DNA of 64,000 nucleotides. Source: Limisphaera sp. (GTDB taxonomy: Bacteria; Verrucomicrobiota; Verrucomicrobiia; Limisphaerales; Limisphaeraceae). Below are positions 1-10,004 of the stretch, in pieces. Both the position numbers and the translations under genes were made by a program. The stretch lies in assembly GCA_025057755.1 (NCBI GenBank), contig JANWVC010000007.1, positions 186,001 through 250,000 of the forward strand, read 5' to 3'. Numbering within the stretch: position 1 is the stretch's first letter; each line of letters opens with the position of its first letter. Below the pieces are notes generated by a model that was not told the origin of the DNA, searched no databases, and was given only the letters and a program-made list of their open reading frames with translations.

Positions 1-83
1 CTCTGCTGACGATCTGGGAGCGAGATGGCGATGGTGCCGGCTGCATGAACACATCTTACGGCTACAGATGTCAGACAACGGAC

Positions 84-1031
84 TTAGCTCATCCGGATCC
101 GACGTACGTCCAGTTGGTCGAGGTCGGCAATTCCTACACCTAACTTGGCTGCGGCAGGGATATGGGCCACTTGGTCTGGCTCAAAGTTAAGCAGTTTAGC
201 TCCAGCTGCATCCACAGCGACCGGATCCGTGGAGACCAGCAGGGTGCGCATTTGGACGCAGTCTTCCGGGCTGCGACCCCGCGGTCCATTACGGACCATG
301 GGATGGTACGCATCCAGGATGTTGAGGTCCGGTTTGCGAACGGTTAAGAAATCGGCAATGCATTGATGCAAATCCGTGCGGTGGAAGAAGCGGCGGTCCC
401 ATACCACGCCCATCAAGTTTTTGAGACAGGCCGTGATGCGAGTGCCTCCGTGCGTCTTTAGAACCGGAACGTTGATCACCACATCGGAGTCAAGATAAAG
501 TCGGTGGACTTGTGTCTCCTTGAGTGTTACCCCGCCGGGCACGGTCACGTTTCGATAAAGCGATTCGTCTTTGCCGTTGACCATGGTTGCTCCGCGCTGT
601 TTGGCGGCAGCTTCGATGCCGCTGCTCTCATAAGCGCGACGCCATTCATCAACGGTATTGTCGAAAACGCTGACGGACTTAGCGCCAGCTTCGAAGCAAA
701 GTTCCACCAACCGCGCCACCAGCTCCGGGTGTGTATTGGCACCCCGTTCGGGCGGGACATCCCAGCCGATGTTGGGTTTGATCAACACCCGTTGGCCTGG
801 TTTGACAAACGCCTGGATACCTCCCAACTCGGCCAAGGCCCGATTCAGCATGACAGCTCGCTCTCCGTCACGCACCGCGACTAAAAGGGTTTGGGCCGCC
901 GATGGGCCAGAAGGCTGGGTTGCTGACGTTTCCGAGCGGGTTTGTTCCGCAAAGAGGCGCTCCAGACCGTGGAAAGAAAGCGCCGCCCCGGCGGCTAGGC
1001 TGGTTTTGATGAATGCGCGTCGCGTTTTCAT
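84..1031 (-). CDS. Tat-exported DUF362 domain protein
   Basis: This is a 315-residue protein of the DUF362 family, whose biochemical role is not settled. I chose the ATG at 1031 because it opens directly onto a Tat-type signal, MKTRRAFIKTSLAAGAALS, with the twin arginines at residues 4-5; an open frame continues upstream to 1154 but adds nothing signal-like. The conserved DUF362 core follows: a KPN motif near residue 85, a VLKTH segment and KNLMG in the middle, and a C-terminal part with DPVAVDAAGA. Family members often bear iron-sulfur clusters, but I see no ferredoxin-type cysteine cluster here. It is transcribed in the same direction as the giant lamin-tail gene upstream, with about 200 bases between them. 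Family assignment is secure; function is unknown. Confidence 0.85.
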   Translation of the reverse strand: MKTRRAFIKTSLAAGAALSFHGLERLFAEQTRSETSATQPSGPSAAQTLLVAVRDGERAVMLNRALAELGGIQAFVKPGQRVLIKPNIGWDVPPERGANTHPELVARLVELCFEAGAKSVSVFDNTVDEWRRAYESSGIEAAAKQRGATMVNGKDESLYRNVTVPGGVTLKETQVHRLYLDSDVVINVPVLKTHGGTRITACLKNLMGVVWDRRFFHRTDLHQCIADFLTVRKPDLNILDAYHPMVRNGPRGRSPEDCVQMRTLLVSTDPVAVDAAGAKLLNFEPDQVAHIPAAAKLGVGIADLDQLDVRRIRMS

Positions 1032-1229
1032 GGGACTACCGGTTTTGTGCCAGAGTCGAGATTCTCTTGGTTTCTTATCAACCCTATGTCCTTCCATGGG
1101 GCGCCCCGCAAGCGTAGCATGCAGAAATCTCCAAATCGGAGAAAGGAAAGCCAAAAAAAGCTAATATTCTGCCTACCGGGATCAGTAGACAGAGGAGTGC
1201 ATTAGACCTCTTGGCGGGAGAGCAGGTTC

Positions 1230-4200
1230 TTATTCGATCAAGCGGGCCCGGTAATAGCGACCGGGCAGCCTGACTGCGTTGCCGTCAGTGAAAGCTGCGG
1301 AGGTGCCGGTCAATCGCCAGCGCCCGAGTTCTTCCCATTGAACCAGATTGATGGAAGTTTCAATCGCGTACAGCCGGCCTGGCTCGCCGAATAACACGCC
1401 ACGCAATTCGCCTTCCTCGGTCCAGCCGAGTTCGCCCAAAATCGGCGCTTCCACTGCGTCCAACCACACATTCTCACTCCACGCCTCGCCGACGGAGTTT
1501 TGCACCTGGGCAGCATAGAAGCCAGTGTGGGAACGCTGCACGGGATCCAGGGGTAACTCAGCGGAGGTGGCGCCGGGCACAGGCGTGCTGTTGTAGTACC
1601 ACTGATAGCGAAGCGGCGGATCGCCTGACGCGGCCACGCGGAGTTCGACCCGACTTCCCACGAGGACGAGGCCCCCTCTCGGCTGAAGAGTGATTTGTGG
1701 CGGTGCTTGGACCACCAGCCGTGCAACGGCTGTGGTGCTGCCGGCTGCATTGCTCACGATAACTTGGTAGTCGCCAGTGTGCATGGTACCAACTGCGGTA
1801 ATTCGCAGAGTGGCTTCATGTTCACCCGGCAGATTCACCCCATTGCGCTGCCATTGGAAGGACAAAGGCAGCGTGCCGGTCGCCAGTACATGGAACGCAA
1901 CTTCCTCTCCAACCCGGGCGATCCGGTTCGTGGGGGGCAATACAATCTGCGGGGGAACCAACAAGGTCAGGGAAGCTGCCGGACTGAGGACAAAACCGTG
2001 AATGTTGGAGACACGCACGCGATATGAGCCGGCTTGGTTGGTGTTAAGGACCATGAAACGCAACACTGGGTTGGTCGCTTGCGGCAAGGGCGTGTTGTCG
2101 TGATACCACTGGAACTCGAGAGGAGGTGAACCGCTTGCCTCAACGGTGAACACTGCCCACTGGCCTAACACCACCACTATGGGTTTGGGGGACTGCAAAA
2201 GGACAGGTGGCTCTTGCGATTCCTGCGTATTGGCTCGACCTGGCGTTGGTGCTTCCCCTTTCCAATGGGTAGGATCGTTGCCATAAAGATTCGGCTGCAA
2301 ACGTTGCAACGAGCCACCTCTGCCGGCAGCGGTTGCAGGCCACGGTGCAGTGGCAAGGTAAGCCACGCGGTCCACTGGATAGTATGGCACATATCCGGCA
2401 TCCGGATGCGGCGGTCCCTGGGGGGTGTCCGGGGCGAGTAACTCGAGCGTTTCTCCTGCGTTGTTCAGTCGACCTTCATAAGGACCCAGAATCGTCACAG
2501 TCCCCACCTTGTACCGGGCTTGGAACAACTCGCGCAATGTCTGGTTGGTTTCGGGATGGAACGGTACCACGACCAGATAACCGCCGGGCGGTAAGGTGAA
2601 ACCGGGCGGGAACGTAAAGCGTACGGCATTAGCCAGACGCCACCGGTTCGTGGGATGCCCCGGGTCATACAAGGGCACAGGATCCGAACTTCGATTGTGC
2701 AACTCGATGAATTCCAGCATAGATGCGGCAGACGAGTCCAGATCGTCGGATGGTTGGTAGTGAATTTCGTTGATGACGACCGGACCCACTCGGGCCGGGG
2801 CGTTGGAAGCGCCCTTTCCGGAACGGAAATGCAGCACGTTTGTTGGCTGCTCAATGCCAAAGGTAGGGTGGCTGACAAGGGTGAAATCGAATCCCACACT
2901 GGTAGGAATCACACCCCAGGAGACACCGTTTGGTGCCGGACCAAACGTCACGCCGGTTCGATAACCGGTCAGCTCGCCCGTGGCAGACGCTTGGAAAAGA
3001 TAGACCTCGTCTCCGCGAGCGGAGTTGAAGCTAAATTTTGGCGGTTCATCCCGCTCGTCATCTGCAGAACCGAAATCGATTTGGTAAAAGACGCAGTAAC
3101 CTCGAGGCGGAAGCACGGTCCCGTCCGGGATACGGTATCGTTTGGGGTCGATCGCACTGTCGCTTAAATACCATCCACTAAGGTCGATCGGGGCATCTGT
3201 GAGATTATGCAACTCAACGGCGTCTTCAAGAGGCGGATCTGTGTGGGAAAGCACCTCGTTGATGACGACATTTGTCAGGGGCAGGTAGTTCGGGCCTTCC
3301 GGAGAAGGCACGATCATACTGGCGATGTTTGTGCTGCCATCCGGGAGGCGGCCCTCCGAAACACCGGCCGTTTGAAGACCGAAGTCCACTCCGTCGATCA
3401 GTTGCAAGTCGGCGGTGTAGAGTCGAAGGCACTCACCAAGTTGGTTCAGCGCAAAGTTGACATGATGAGATCCGGCACTGCGATTGTCGTCGGCAATGAA
3501 CCGCACCCAACCATGACCGGCGATGAAGCTCAGGGGAGGGATAACATAGCGCGTTCGACCGGGCAGGGACGGATCGTCGGTGAGATAAAGGCCCTCGAGC
3601 GAAACTGGCAGGGAGCTGGTGTTGTAAAGTTCGAACCAGTCGGATTCACCCGGCGCAGCCGCGAACCACTCATTAATGCGAATTGCAGTGACCGGACCCA
3701 GCAATGCCGCAGGGGCATTGAGCCGCCCTGGTGTGGCCAGACTCAGGAGGCACCACCTATTGCTGATCGGGCCCAGAGGTAAGTCGGGCACCTGCGGACC
3801 GTAGGCGACGCGATCAACTATTTGTCCCTGCGCATTCCACAAGACAACTTCGCCAGAATCGCCGTCGAGCGCGAATCCTGAATTCAAGGCTATGGACCCG
3901 TCGGTTGTTGGCGGACGGGTGTTGTCGCACCACACGACCAGATATCCGCCGGCGGGGAGAATCACACCTGTTGGGAAGCGCCACTGGTGGTCTTCAGATG
4001 TGTTGCTACGGCCGAGGACCATGCCTTCGAGCGAGGCCGTCGTATTTCCAGGATTGTGAATCTCAATGAAATCTGCGTATTCCCCCCAAGGCGCCAAGGC
4101 GGCCCGTTGGTTGCGAGCCAGGATTTCATTCAAGCGTGGGCCTCTCCATGCGGCGAGATAGTTGGACGCACCCGGGCTGGCAGTTCCTGGAAAGGTCAGG

Positions 4201-7200
4201 ATAGACGAAGCTCCGTCCGGATAGCGCCCTTGGGACAGACCTTCCCCCAGTGTGGGGTAAGTAATTTGGTCAACCCGTTCGCCAGCATCTGTGTACAAGG
4301 TGATGGTGCCACCTTGGGCAGGCAAGGCAAAGCCAAGCGCGTCCGGATCAGGATCGCTGGTCGCGAACAATTGCACGAATCCACCCGGAGCCACAAAGGA
4401 CAGCCCACGCAGTTGGACCACGGTGTTGGAAAGCGCCACATGGAGACCCTGTAGACTTACGGGTGCATTAAGTTGACGGTTGAATAACTCGATCCAGTCA
4501 GATTCGCCGGGTGCCGCATTGGCCAGCCACTCATTAAGAATAAGGTTGGTTTGAGAAGCCAGAACCACCGGTTGATTCGATGCGCCAGGTGTGGGCTGGG
4601 CGAGCGTCCAGCGTGCGCCCACGCGGCTAATTGTGTAGTTGGGGATTTGCAAGCCAAAGCTGACGGCATCGACGCAATTGGTAAAGGCATCGAAAAGGAA
4701 CAGATGATCACCTCGACGGCTCAGGGCGAAGCCGGTATGCAGACCTGGGCGGTTGGTGTGGCTGTCGCACCAGACAATTAGATAGCCGTCTGCCGGAATG
4801 ACGGTACTCTCCGGAAAGACGAACTTACGAGGGTTGCTGTCGTCACTGAGGCTCCAGCGTGAAAGGTCCACCGCTTCGCCGCTGCGGTTGTGAAGTTCGA
4901 CCCAGTCCGGATACATGCCGGCATGCGCGACGGCTCCGGCATTGTCGGCCATGATTTCACTGAGCCAGATGCGGGCAGGGGGAGAAACCGGAGGGGGGGG
5001 CAGGCCGGGCGTTCCGAAAGGGCGATTGCTGGCGCGCCATGAAGCCGGTGCACTTGGATCGCCTTCTCGGTCCACTAGCTCCAGCGTGGCGCCGCCGCCA
5101 TCGGCGGCCACAGGCCAACCGTTCTCGTCATCATAACGGAGGCTCAGCACGAGATTGCCGTGGCGATCGAACAGGCGCAGGAGTTCGCCTCCGTTGGAAA
5201 GATTGCCATTGAAGTAACCAAACACGGGTACGCCTGGATAGCGGGCGGCAAAAGCGGCCGGGTTGGCGTTGTTTGCCAACACCAGTAGTGCGCCGGGCGC
5301 GAGCACCGTGCCCATGGGGAAGACGAAGGAGATCCCGTCAAAGCTGAATCCTCCCAAATCGATGGCTCGCGTGCCCACGTTTTGCAACTCCAAAAACTCA
5401 TAGGCTTCACCCCCTGGCGGATTGTAATTCAGCTCGGTGATGGCTACGGGGAGCGTGAGCTCGGCGACTGTGAATGTAGCCTCATTCAATGCGCTCCAAG
5501 TGGTGCCGGCCAGAATGCGGGCCTTCAAAGTGAGCGTACCGTGCAATTCGATTGGCTGAATATAGGCAAAAGCCGACTCGGAAACGGTCCCTGCATAATA
5601 CACTCGAGGGTCGGTCCCGTTGGTGGTGTAGTAAATGGTTCCGGAAGCGCCCGGATTTCGCAGGGCCACGCGGATGCCCCGCGGGACAGCACCGCCGGCG
5701 AGCACAGGACCGGTCGCGGTGCCGAGCCGGAATTCAGGCGCATCCACCGTCGGATAAAGCCCGGCCGCGCGCAACTGAGCCAGTACCACACCAGGACGAT
5801 TGTGGAAGTAGGAACTTGTCATGCGCACGTTTTCCGGTTGCCAATGGGTTTCCCGCGTATAGAGAGCGTAGGTTCCGTCCTGCCAAGGATGGACGTCTCG
5901 GCGGTAATCGCCCCAGCGACAGGATTCCGCCACGATGGGCTTGTAAAGCAGATTTGACCAGGAGAGCCAACGAGCGATGTTGGCCTCCCGGGTGAGGGCC
6001 CCGCCGGGCGCCAGCAAGTGTTTGTAGACGCGATCGGCAAAATCGAGGCGGTACTGGGCATTTTCCCGGAGTTTGGTATGAAGGCCAGCTGGCACGTCGG
6101 TGTTGCTGACCCGATTGATATCCTCGTTGAGCAGGATACACTCACCGTCCCATGGAAAGAACTTGAACGTGCCACCGGGCCGTCGAGGTCGGACTGCGTG
6201 CCAGTTTTTATTAAATCCCCAGTCTTGATGACCGACGAAAAAGTGCAGCAGGACATAATCGATGTATTGAGGTACATCGAGATATTGCTTCATCTGTTCG
6301 TAACGAGCGTTGTCGCTCAGATTGGTGAGGCTGACCATGGCGTTGTAAACGGCGGCGGTGCCAGCTCGCAGGATTCCCTGGTCATAGGCGTCATATTCAT
6401 CGTCGTCTCCGCCGTAATAAGCCGCGCCGAAGTGCTTGGTGGGCTGTTCACTGATGTCATAGACTCCCCAGTAAAGGCCATTTAGAAACAGATGCACATA
6501 CCGATTGTGACTGGCGATCTGTCCCATGTCGCGGAAGGCCTGCTTGATCCAGGCGTCTCGGAAGCGGCTGGCTCGGGTGCGCTGATATGCACCGGCGCCG
6601 TTGTTGGGGCTGTCTGACCAATGCCGCCAACTGGTATTGAAGTCCGGCCGCAATACGAGATCGTCGAACCGCGTAATCGCTGATTCTGGAAACACGGGAT
6701 ACTCAAGCACGGTGGGACCAAAATCTCCGCGGAAATTGAGTTTGAACCCGTGTTTCGGATTTTTGCTCGGTTCGCGGCTGGCATTGCCGTGCCCCTCGAT
6801 GCCCGCCGTGGTGGCAAAGGCCGTCCGGCCGTCCGGCAAAACCATCTCCACGGAAGCCGGTTTGTTTGGAAACTGTTTGTTGACGATGTTGCTAGCCCAG
6901 TACAGACCGGTGGGTTCGAACAGGTCAGATGGATTCATGACAATGGAAAGCACGGGCAATTGCAGCAGGCCTTCCTTGAGATCCCGCAGCTTGGCGGGAT
7001 CTATCGGCGATACAGCATTTGTGGGCATCGTGCGCAATGGATCCCAGTCCATCTCGTAATCAGCGGGCACGAGATTATTGGGAAAGTTGGCATAAGTCCC
7101 CCAGTTGGTGGGGAAACCGGGCGGATTGGCAGGCTGCCGGATGACACTTTCGAGGAAAAGGTAAGTGTGAGTAACGGTGCGGGAGGGCAGATGGCCGGGG

Positions 7201-9173
7201 GCAAACGCGGCAAACCGGAGCACGGTAGTGTTTGTGATCCATAAGGGCCCCTGGTAAAGCCTCCCTGTGGTGGCAGTGGGTTCGCGACCATCCAACGTGT
7301 ATCGGATCATCGCAGTGGTAAGTGGAGATGTGAGATACAGGCGAAACGGTTGATCAAACCATCCGCGGGCCACGCTTGCATGAGGATCCGGAGTTATGCC
7401 CGCCAAGCTCGAGGTGCCGTTGGGGGCACCGGGGGTTGGAGTGGGGAAGTAGACCCACTGCCCCTCGTCATTGAGTCCGTAAGAGATGTCAGAGCGTTGT
7501 TCCGGAAATGCGGGTGCCAGGACGCTTGCTGGTTGCGGGGGATAATCAGGCGGGAAGAGTGCTAGAAATTCGCCATACACATTAAGCTGGAAATTGAGAT
7601 GAAGCCGGTTATTGCCAGAAGGCGTGCGGCGGTCTTTGCCGGAGGCGAACACCACCAGAAACTGACCCGGAGCCAAGGTGACAGAAGGAAACACCCATTT
7701 GCCGGGGTTGTCCGGATCGTCCGTGAGGGACCAACCTAACAAGTTCACTGTGTTCGTTCCTCCATTGAAAAGTTCGATCCAATCCTGTGGTTCGGCATTT
7801 TCGTCCTTCAGATTGGAGAGGTTCGCCGCCAGGAACTCGTTGATGATCACGTTGCCTCTGGGGGCTGCTGGATCGAACAACACGGACCACGTCCCGCCGG
7901 GAAAAGGATTGGGCGGGTCAGCCAGGTCAGTGATACCATGCTGGTTCGCCCAACGGAGCTGAACTGTACCCGCGTTGGGAGCATCGAACTCAAACACGTA
8001 AGGGCCAGGGCCAGCTCCTACCACACTGCGAGCGGGTTGCCCATTGACATGCAAGTCCGAGGCGTCCACACCGCGGACCGGCTCCGTGAACCAAACCTCG
8101 AGCTGCTGCAGCCGGGTAACCTGGGCGCCGGCAGCCGGAGTGAGCTTGTGGACCGCGGGAGGCAAGGTATCGGCCAGCGTGTAGGTCCAAGTGGCCGTGG
8201 GATCAGTTTCGTGAAACGGCTGGCCTGTAAGGTCGGTGATCCCGTGTGCATCATCCCAGGAGATCAACACGGGTCCTGGCAGTGGCTGGGGAAAGGAAAA
8301 GACATACACGTTGGTCCCCGGGGAACCGATCACTTGACTCGCGGGTTGCTCGGCCACGCGGAGATCGGAGGCCTCCACACCCGTGACAGACTTGTTGAAG
8401 GTCAGCACGATCTGAGTCAGTTGGGCAAGCACGGATCCACGCGCTGGCTGCACGTCGGCTATAGCAGGGGGCGTGGCCGGTGCTCGCACACGAGCTTGCA
8501 GTTGGCCATCCCAGCGAAGGTCTGAGCTATTTCGTGTTACATTGAACACCTGAACGGCCAGAACATTGGTGCCCATTTGCAGATAGGCGGATGGGGGCGA
8601 AGTGGGCGTAAACAGCTCAAATACTCCGGCTTCGTGTCCGGCAGCGGCGAGGTTGGTGTAAGTTGGGTTGGCCACGGCCACGTTGGCGCGTGCGATTTCC
8701 GTGCCGTTGATCCACGCCACGAAGCCGTCATCGTAGTTGGCCAGCAACTCTACCTGCTCAATGTCCGCAAAATTAGTGATCACGAAGCCAGTTCGTAGGA
8801 AGATGCAATTGTACTGGTTCTGCATATCCGTCAGGAGCGTGCCTGCGGTTAGTCCCTCTCCATAATGAAAAGGGGCGGCTCCCAACGGCCAATTGGCATC
8901 GTTAAAGACGCGTTGGCGCCAGGCCGAGACCGGCTGGGATGCCTCATTGGTGCCTTTCAGCCAACGCCAGGTGCTGCCCGCTGGGACCAGCGTCAGCACC
9001 TGCTGCGCCGCAGCGGTCGAAGCGCCAAGCCAAAGACATGTCGAGACCGTCAGCAAAAGATAAGATCGTCTGGCCTGTCTGGTTCTATGGTCGAGAATGA
9101 TCAAAGGATTCAGAAAACGGTTTGTTTTTGGGGACCTGGCCGTGCCCAGATGATCGGTGCACCCGTTTGCCAT
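1230..9173 (-). CDS. giant secreted lamin-tail / CotH-kinase multidomain protein
   Basis: A 2,647-residue exported protein. A signal peptide lies at about residues 35-57, basic then hydrophobic and ending ASTAAAQQ, so the true start may lie downstream of this ATG, which has no clear ribosome binding site. Domains in order, approximate: a galactose-binding-like region (60-230); two SbsA-like Ig domains (240-430); a first lamin-tail domain (about 441-560, VIINEFLAAN); a chitobiase-C/FN3-like domain (615-680, YTLDGREPTATTG); a CotH kinase domain (738-1108, with GHGNASREPSK and FKFFPWDGE); another TNGTDP-type domain (1185); seven more lamin-tail domains (near 1245, 1402, 1547, 1682, 1829, 1969, 2132); three Ig domains (2324, 2411, 2492); and a short C-terminal domain. 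CotH proteins are atypical kinases that phosphorylate secreted proteins, and lamin-tail domains are probably adhesive or structural. A surface phosphorylation or adhesion role is inference. Confidence 0.9.
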   Translation of the reverse strand: MANGCTDHLGTARSPKTNRFLNPLIILDHRTRQARRSYLLLTVSTCLWLGASTAAAQQVLTLVPAGSTWRWLKGTNEASQPVSAWRQRVFNDANWPLGAAPFHYGEGLTAGTLLTDMQNQYNCIFLRTGFVITNFADIEQVELLANYDDGFVAWINGTEIARANVAVANPTYTNLAAAGHEAGVFELFTPTSPPSAYLQMGTNVLAVQVFNVTRNSSDLRWDGQLQARVRAPATPPAIADVQPARGSVLAQLTQIVLTFNKSVTGVEASDLRVAEQPASQVIGSPGTNVYVFSFPQPLPGPVLISWDDAHGITDLTGQPFHETDPTATWTYTLADTLPPAVHKLTPAAGAQVTRLQQLEVWFTEPVRGVDASDLHVNGQPARSVVGAGPGPYVFEFDAPNAGTVQLRWANQHGITDLADPPNPFPGGTWSVLFDPAAPRGNVIINEFLAANLSNLKDENAEPQDWIELFNGGTNTVNLLGWSLTDDPDNPGKWVFPSVTLAPGQFLVVFASGKDRRTPSGNNRLHLNFQLNVYGEFLALFPPDYPPQPASVLAPAFPEQRSDISYGLNDEGQWVYFPTPTPGAPNGTSSLAGITPDPHASVARGWFDQPFRLYLTSPLTTAMIRYTLDGREPTATTGRLYQGPLWITNTTVLRFAAFAPGHLPSRTVTHTYLFLESVIRQPANPPGFPTNWGTYANFPNNLVPADYEMDWDPLRTMPTNAVSPIDPAKLRDLKEGLLQLPVLSIVMNPSDLFEPTGLYWASNIVNKQFPNKPASVEMVLPDGRTAFATTAGIEGHGNASREPSKNPKHGFKLNFRGDFGPTVLEYPVFPESAITRFDDLVLRPDFNTSWRHWSDSPNNGAGAYQRTRASRFRDAWIKQAFRDMGQIASHNRYVHLFLNGLYWGVYDISEQPTKHFGAAYYGGDDDEYDAYDQGILRAGTAAVYNAMVSLTNLSDNARYEQMKQYLDVPQYIDYVLLHFFVGHQDWGFNKNWHAVRPRRPGGTFKFFPWDGECILLNEDINRVSNTDVPAGLHTKLRENAQYRLDFADRVYKHLLAPGGALTREANIARWLSWSNLLYKPIVAESCRWGDYRRDVHPWQDGTYALYTRETHWQPENVRMTSSYFHNRPGVVLAQLRAAGLYPTVDAPEFRLGTATGPVLAGGAVPRGIRVALRNPGASGTIYYTTNGTDPRVYYAGTVSESAFAYIQPIELHGTLTLKARILAGTTWSALNEATFTVAELTLPVAITELNYNPPGGEAYEFLELQNVGTRAIDLGGFSFDGISFVFPMGTVLAPGALLVLANNANPAAFAARYPGVPVFGYFNGNLSNGGELLRLFDRHGNLVLSLRYDDENGWPVAADGGGATLELVDREGDPSAPASWRASNRPFGTPGLPPPPVSPPARIWLSEIMADNAGAVAHAGMYPDWVELHNRSGEAVDLSRWSLSDDSNPRKFVFPESTVIPADGYLIVWCDSHTNRPGLHTGFALSRRGDHLFLFDAFTNCVDAVSFGLQIPNYTISRVGARWTLAQPTPGASNQPVVLASQTNLILNEWLANAAPGESDWIELFNRQLNAPVSLQGLHVALSNTVVQLRGLSFVAPGGFVQLFATSDPDPDALGFALPAQGGTITLYTDAGERVDQITYPTLGEGLSQGRYPDGASSILTFPGTASPGASNYLAAWRGPRLNEILARNQRAALAPWGEYADFIEIHNPGNTTASLEGMVLGRSNTSEDHQWRFPTGVILPAGGYLVVWCDNTRPPTTDGSIALNSGFALDGDSGEVVLWNAQGQIVDRVAYGPQVPDLPLGPISNRWCLLSLATPGRLNAPAALLGPVTAIRINEWFAAAPGESDWFELYNTSSLPVSLEGLYLTDDPSLPGRTRYVIPPLSFIAGHGWVRFIADDNRSAGSHHVNFALNQLGECLRLYTADLQLIDGVDFGLQTAGVSEGRLPDGSTNIASMIVPSPEGPNYLPLTNVVINEVLSHTDPPLEDAVELHNLTDAPIDLSGWYLSDSAIDPKRYRIPDGTVLPPRGYCVFYQIDFGSADDERDEPPKFSFNSARGDEVYLFQASATGELTGYRTGVTFGPAPNGVSWGVIPTSVGFDFTLVSHPTFGIEQPTNVLHFRSGKGASNAPARVGPVVINEIHYQPSDDLDSSAASMLEFIELHNRSSDPVPLYDPGHPTNRWRLANAVRFTFPPGFTLPPGGYLVVVPFHPETNQTLRELFQARYKVGTVTILGPYEGRLNNAGETLELLAPDTPQGPPHPDAGYVPYYPVDRVAYLATAPWPATAAGRGGSLQRLQPNLYGNDPTHWKGEAPTPGRANTQESQEPPVLLQSPKPIVVVLGQWAVFTVEASGSPPLEFQWYHDNTPLPQATNPVLRFMVLNTNQAGSYRVRVSNIHGFVLSPAASLTLLVPPQIVLPPTNRIARVGEEVAFHVLATGTLPLSFQWQRNGVNLPGEHEATLRITAVGTMHTGDYQVIVSNAAGSTTAVARLVVQAPPQITLQPRGGLVLVGSRVELRVAASGDPPLRYQWYYNSTPVPGATSAELPLDPVQRSHTGFYAAQVQNSVGEAWSENVWLDAVEAPILGELGWTEEGELRGVLFGEPGRLYAIETSINLVQWEELGRWRLTGTSAAFTDGNAVRLPGRYYRARLIE

Positions 9174-9316
9174 GCTAAAAGAATGTAATCAGAGACCCGC
9201 GTCAATTCCATGTCGTTTTGGAGGCCCGGGCGAGCTCTTGTTCAGGCCGGACGGAGGCGCTTGCAACCGGTCATACCCTGTCTTCAGACCATGATCCCCG
9301 CACAAGTTTTTTCAAC

Positions 9317-9913
9317 TTAGGCTTGATGGAGGTATAGGTCCCGATTGCGCCAAAGATATAAAGCGCCGCTCCAGAGGGTGAGCAGCACGGCGGTCCATAA
9401 GGCCACGAGGGCCACTGTGGGAGTCCAAGGTTGAAATGCGCTTGCCAAGGGCGAGGGCCATTCGTGCGTGGCTTGCAAGGTAAGCAGGGCCACCACCGCG
9501 ACCATTTGACTGGTGGTCTTGTGTTTGCCGTAGCGTTCAGCCGCCAAAACCAGTTGCCGCGAAGCGGCCAAGAGCCGCAACCCGGTAATGGCCAACTCGC
9601 GTGCCACGACCACAATGGCCATCCATGCATGGACTTGAACCGGCAGCTTGTCGTCGAGTCGGCCCCGCTCTACCAGGGCGATGAAAACGGCGCAAACCAA
9701 CACCTTGTCCACGAGTGGATCCATGAGAATGCCGAAGTTGGTAATTTGGCCGCGCCCGCGAGCTATGCGTCCGTCAAAGAAATCGGTCACGGCAGCTGCC
9801 ACAAACAGTGCCAATGCAGCGGTATCACCGCCGGGTACGCGCCACAACAGGATCAGCACCAGCAGCACCGTCAGGCCCAGACGCGAAACGGTGAGCTTAT
9901 TCGCAAGGTTCAT
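9317..9913 (-). CDS. pgsA: CDP-diacylglycerol--glycerol-3-phosphate 3-phosphatidyltransferase
   Basis: The 198-residue product is a CDP-alcohol phosphatidyltransferase of the inner membrane. It makes phosphatidylglycerophosphate, the committed step to phosphatidylglycerol and cardiolipin. The family signature is complete: DFFDGRIAR, then G eight residues later, then MDPLVDK, giving the four metal-binding aspartates. Several hydrophobic helices follow. The ATG at 9913 (MNLANKLTVSR) matches the usual family N-terminus, whereas an open frame back to 10000 adds 29 unrelated residues. It lies 91 bases downstream of rimO on the same strand; pgsA follows rimO in many bacteria, which supports the specific assignment over other CDP-alcohol transferases. 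Confidence 0.9.
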   Translation of the reverse strand: MNLANKLTVSRLGLTVLLVLILLWRVPGGDTAALALFVAAAVTDFFDGRIARGRGQITNFGILMDPLVDKVLVCAVFIALVERGRLDDKLPVQVHAWMAIVVVARELAITGLRLLAASRQLVLAAERYGKHKTTSQMVAVVALLTLQATHEWPSPLASAFQPWTPTVALVALWTAVLLTLWSGALYLWRNRDLYLHQA

Positions 9914-10004
9914 TGTCCGGATGGTTGGCGACATTCCGCGGTGGTGCAAGCCTTGAACCGGCAACGTCGGGCTTACTGGAGTGTCTGCGAAACGCCACAA
10001 GGAA

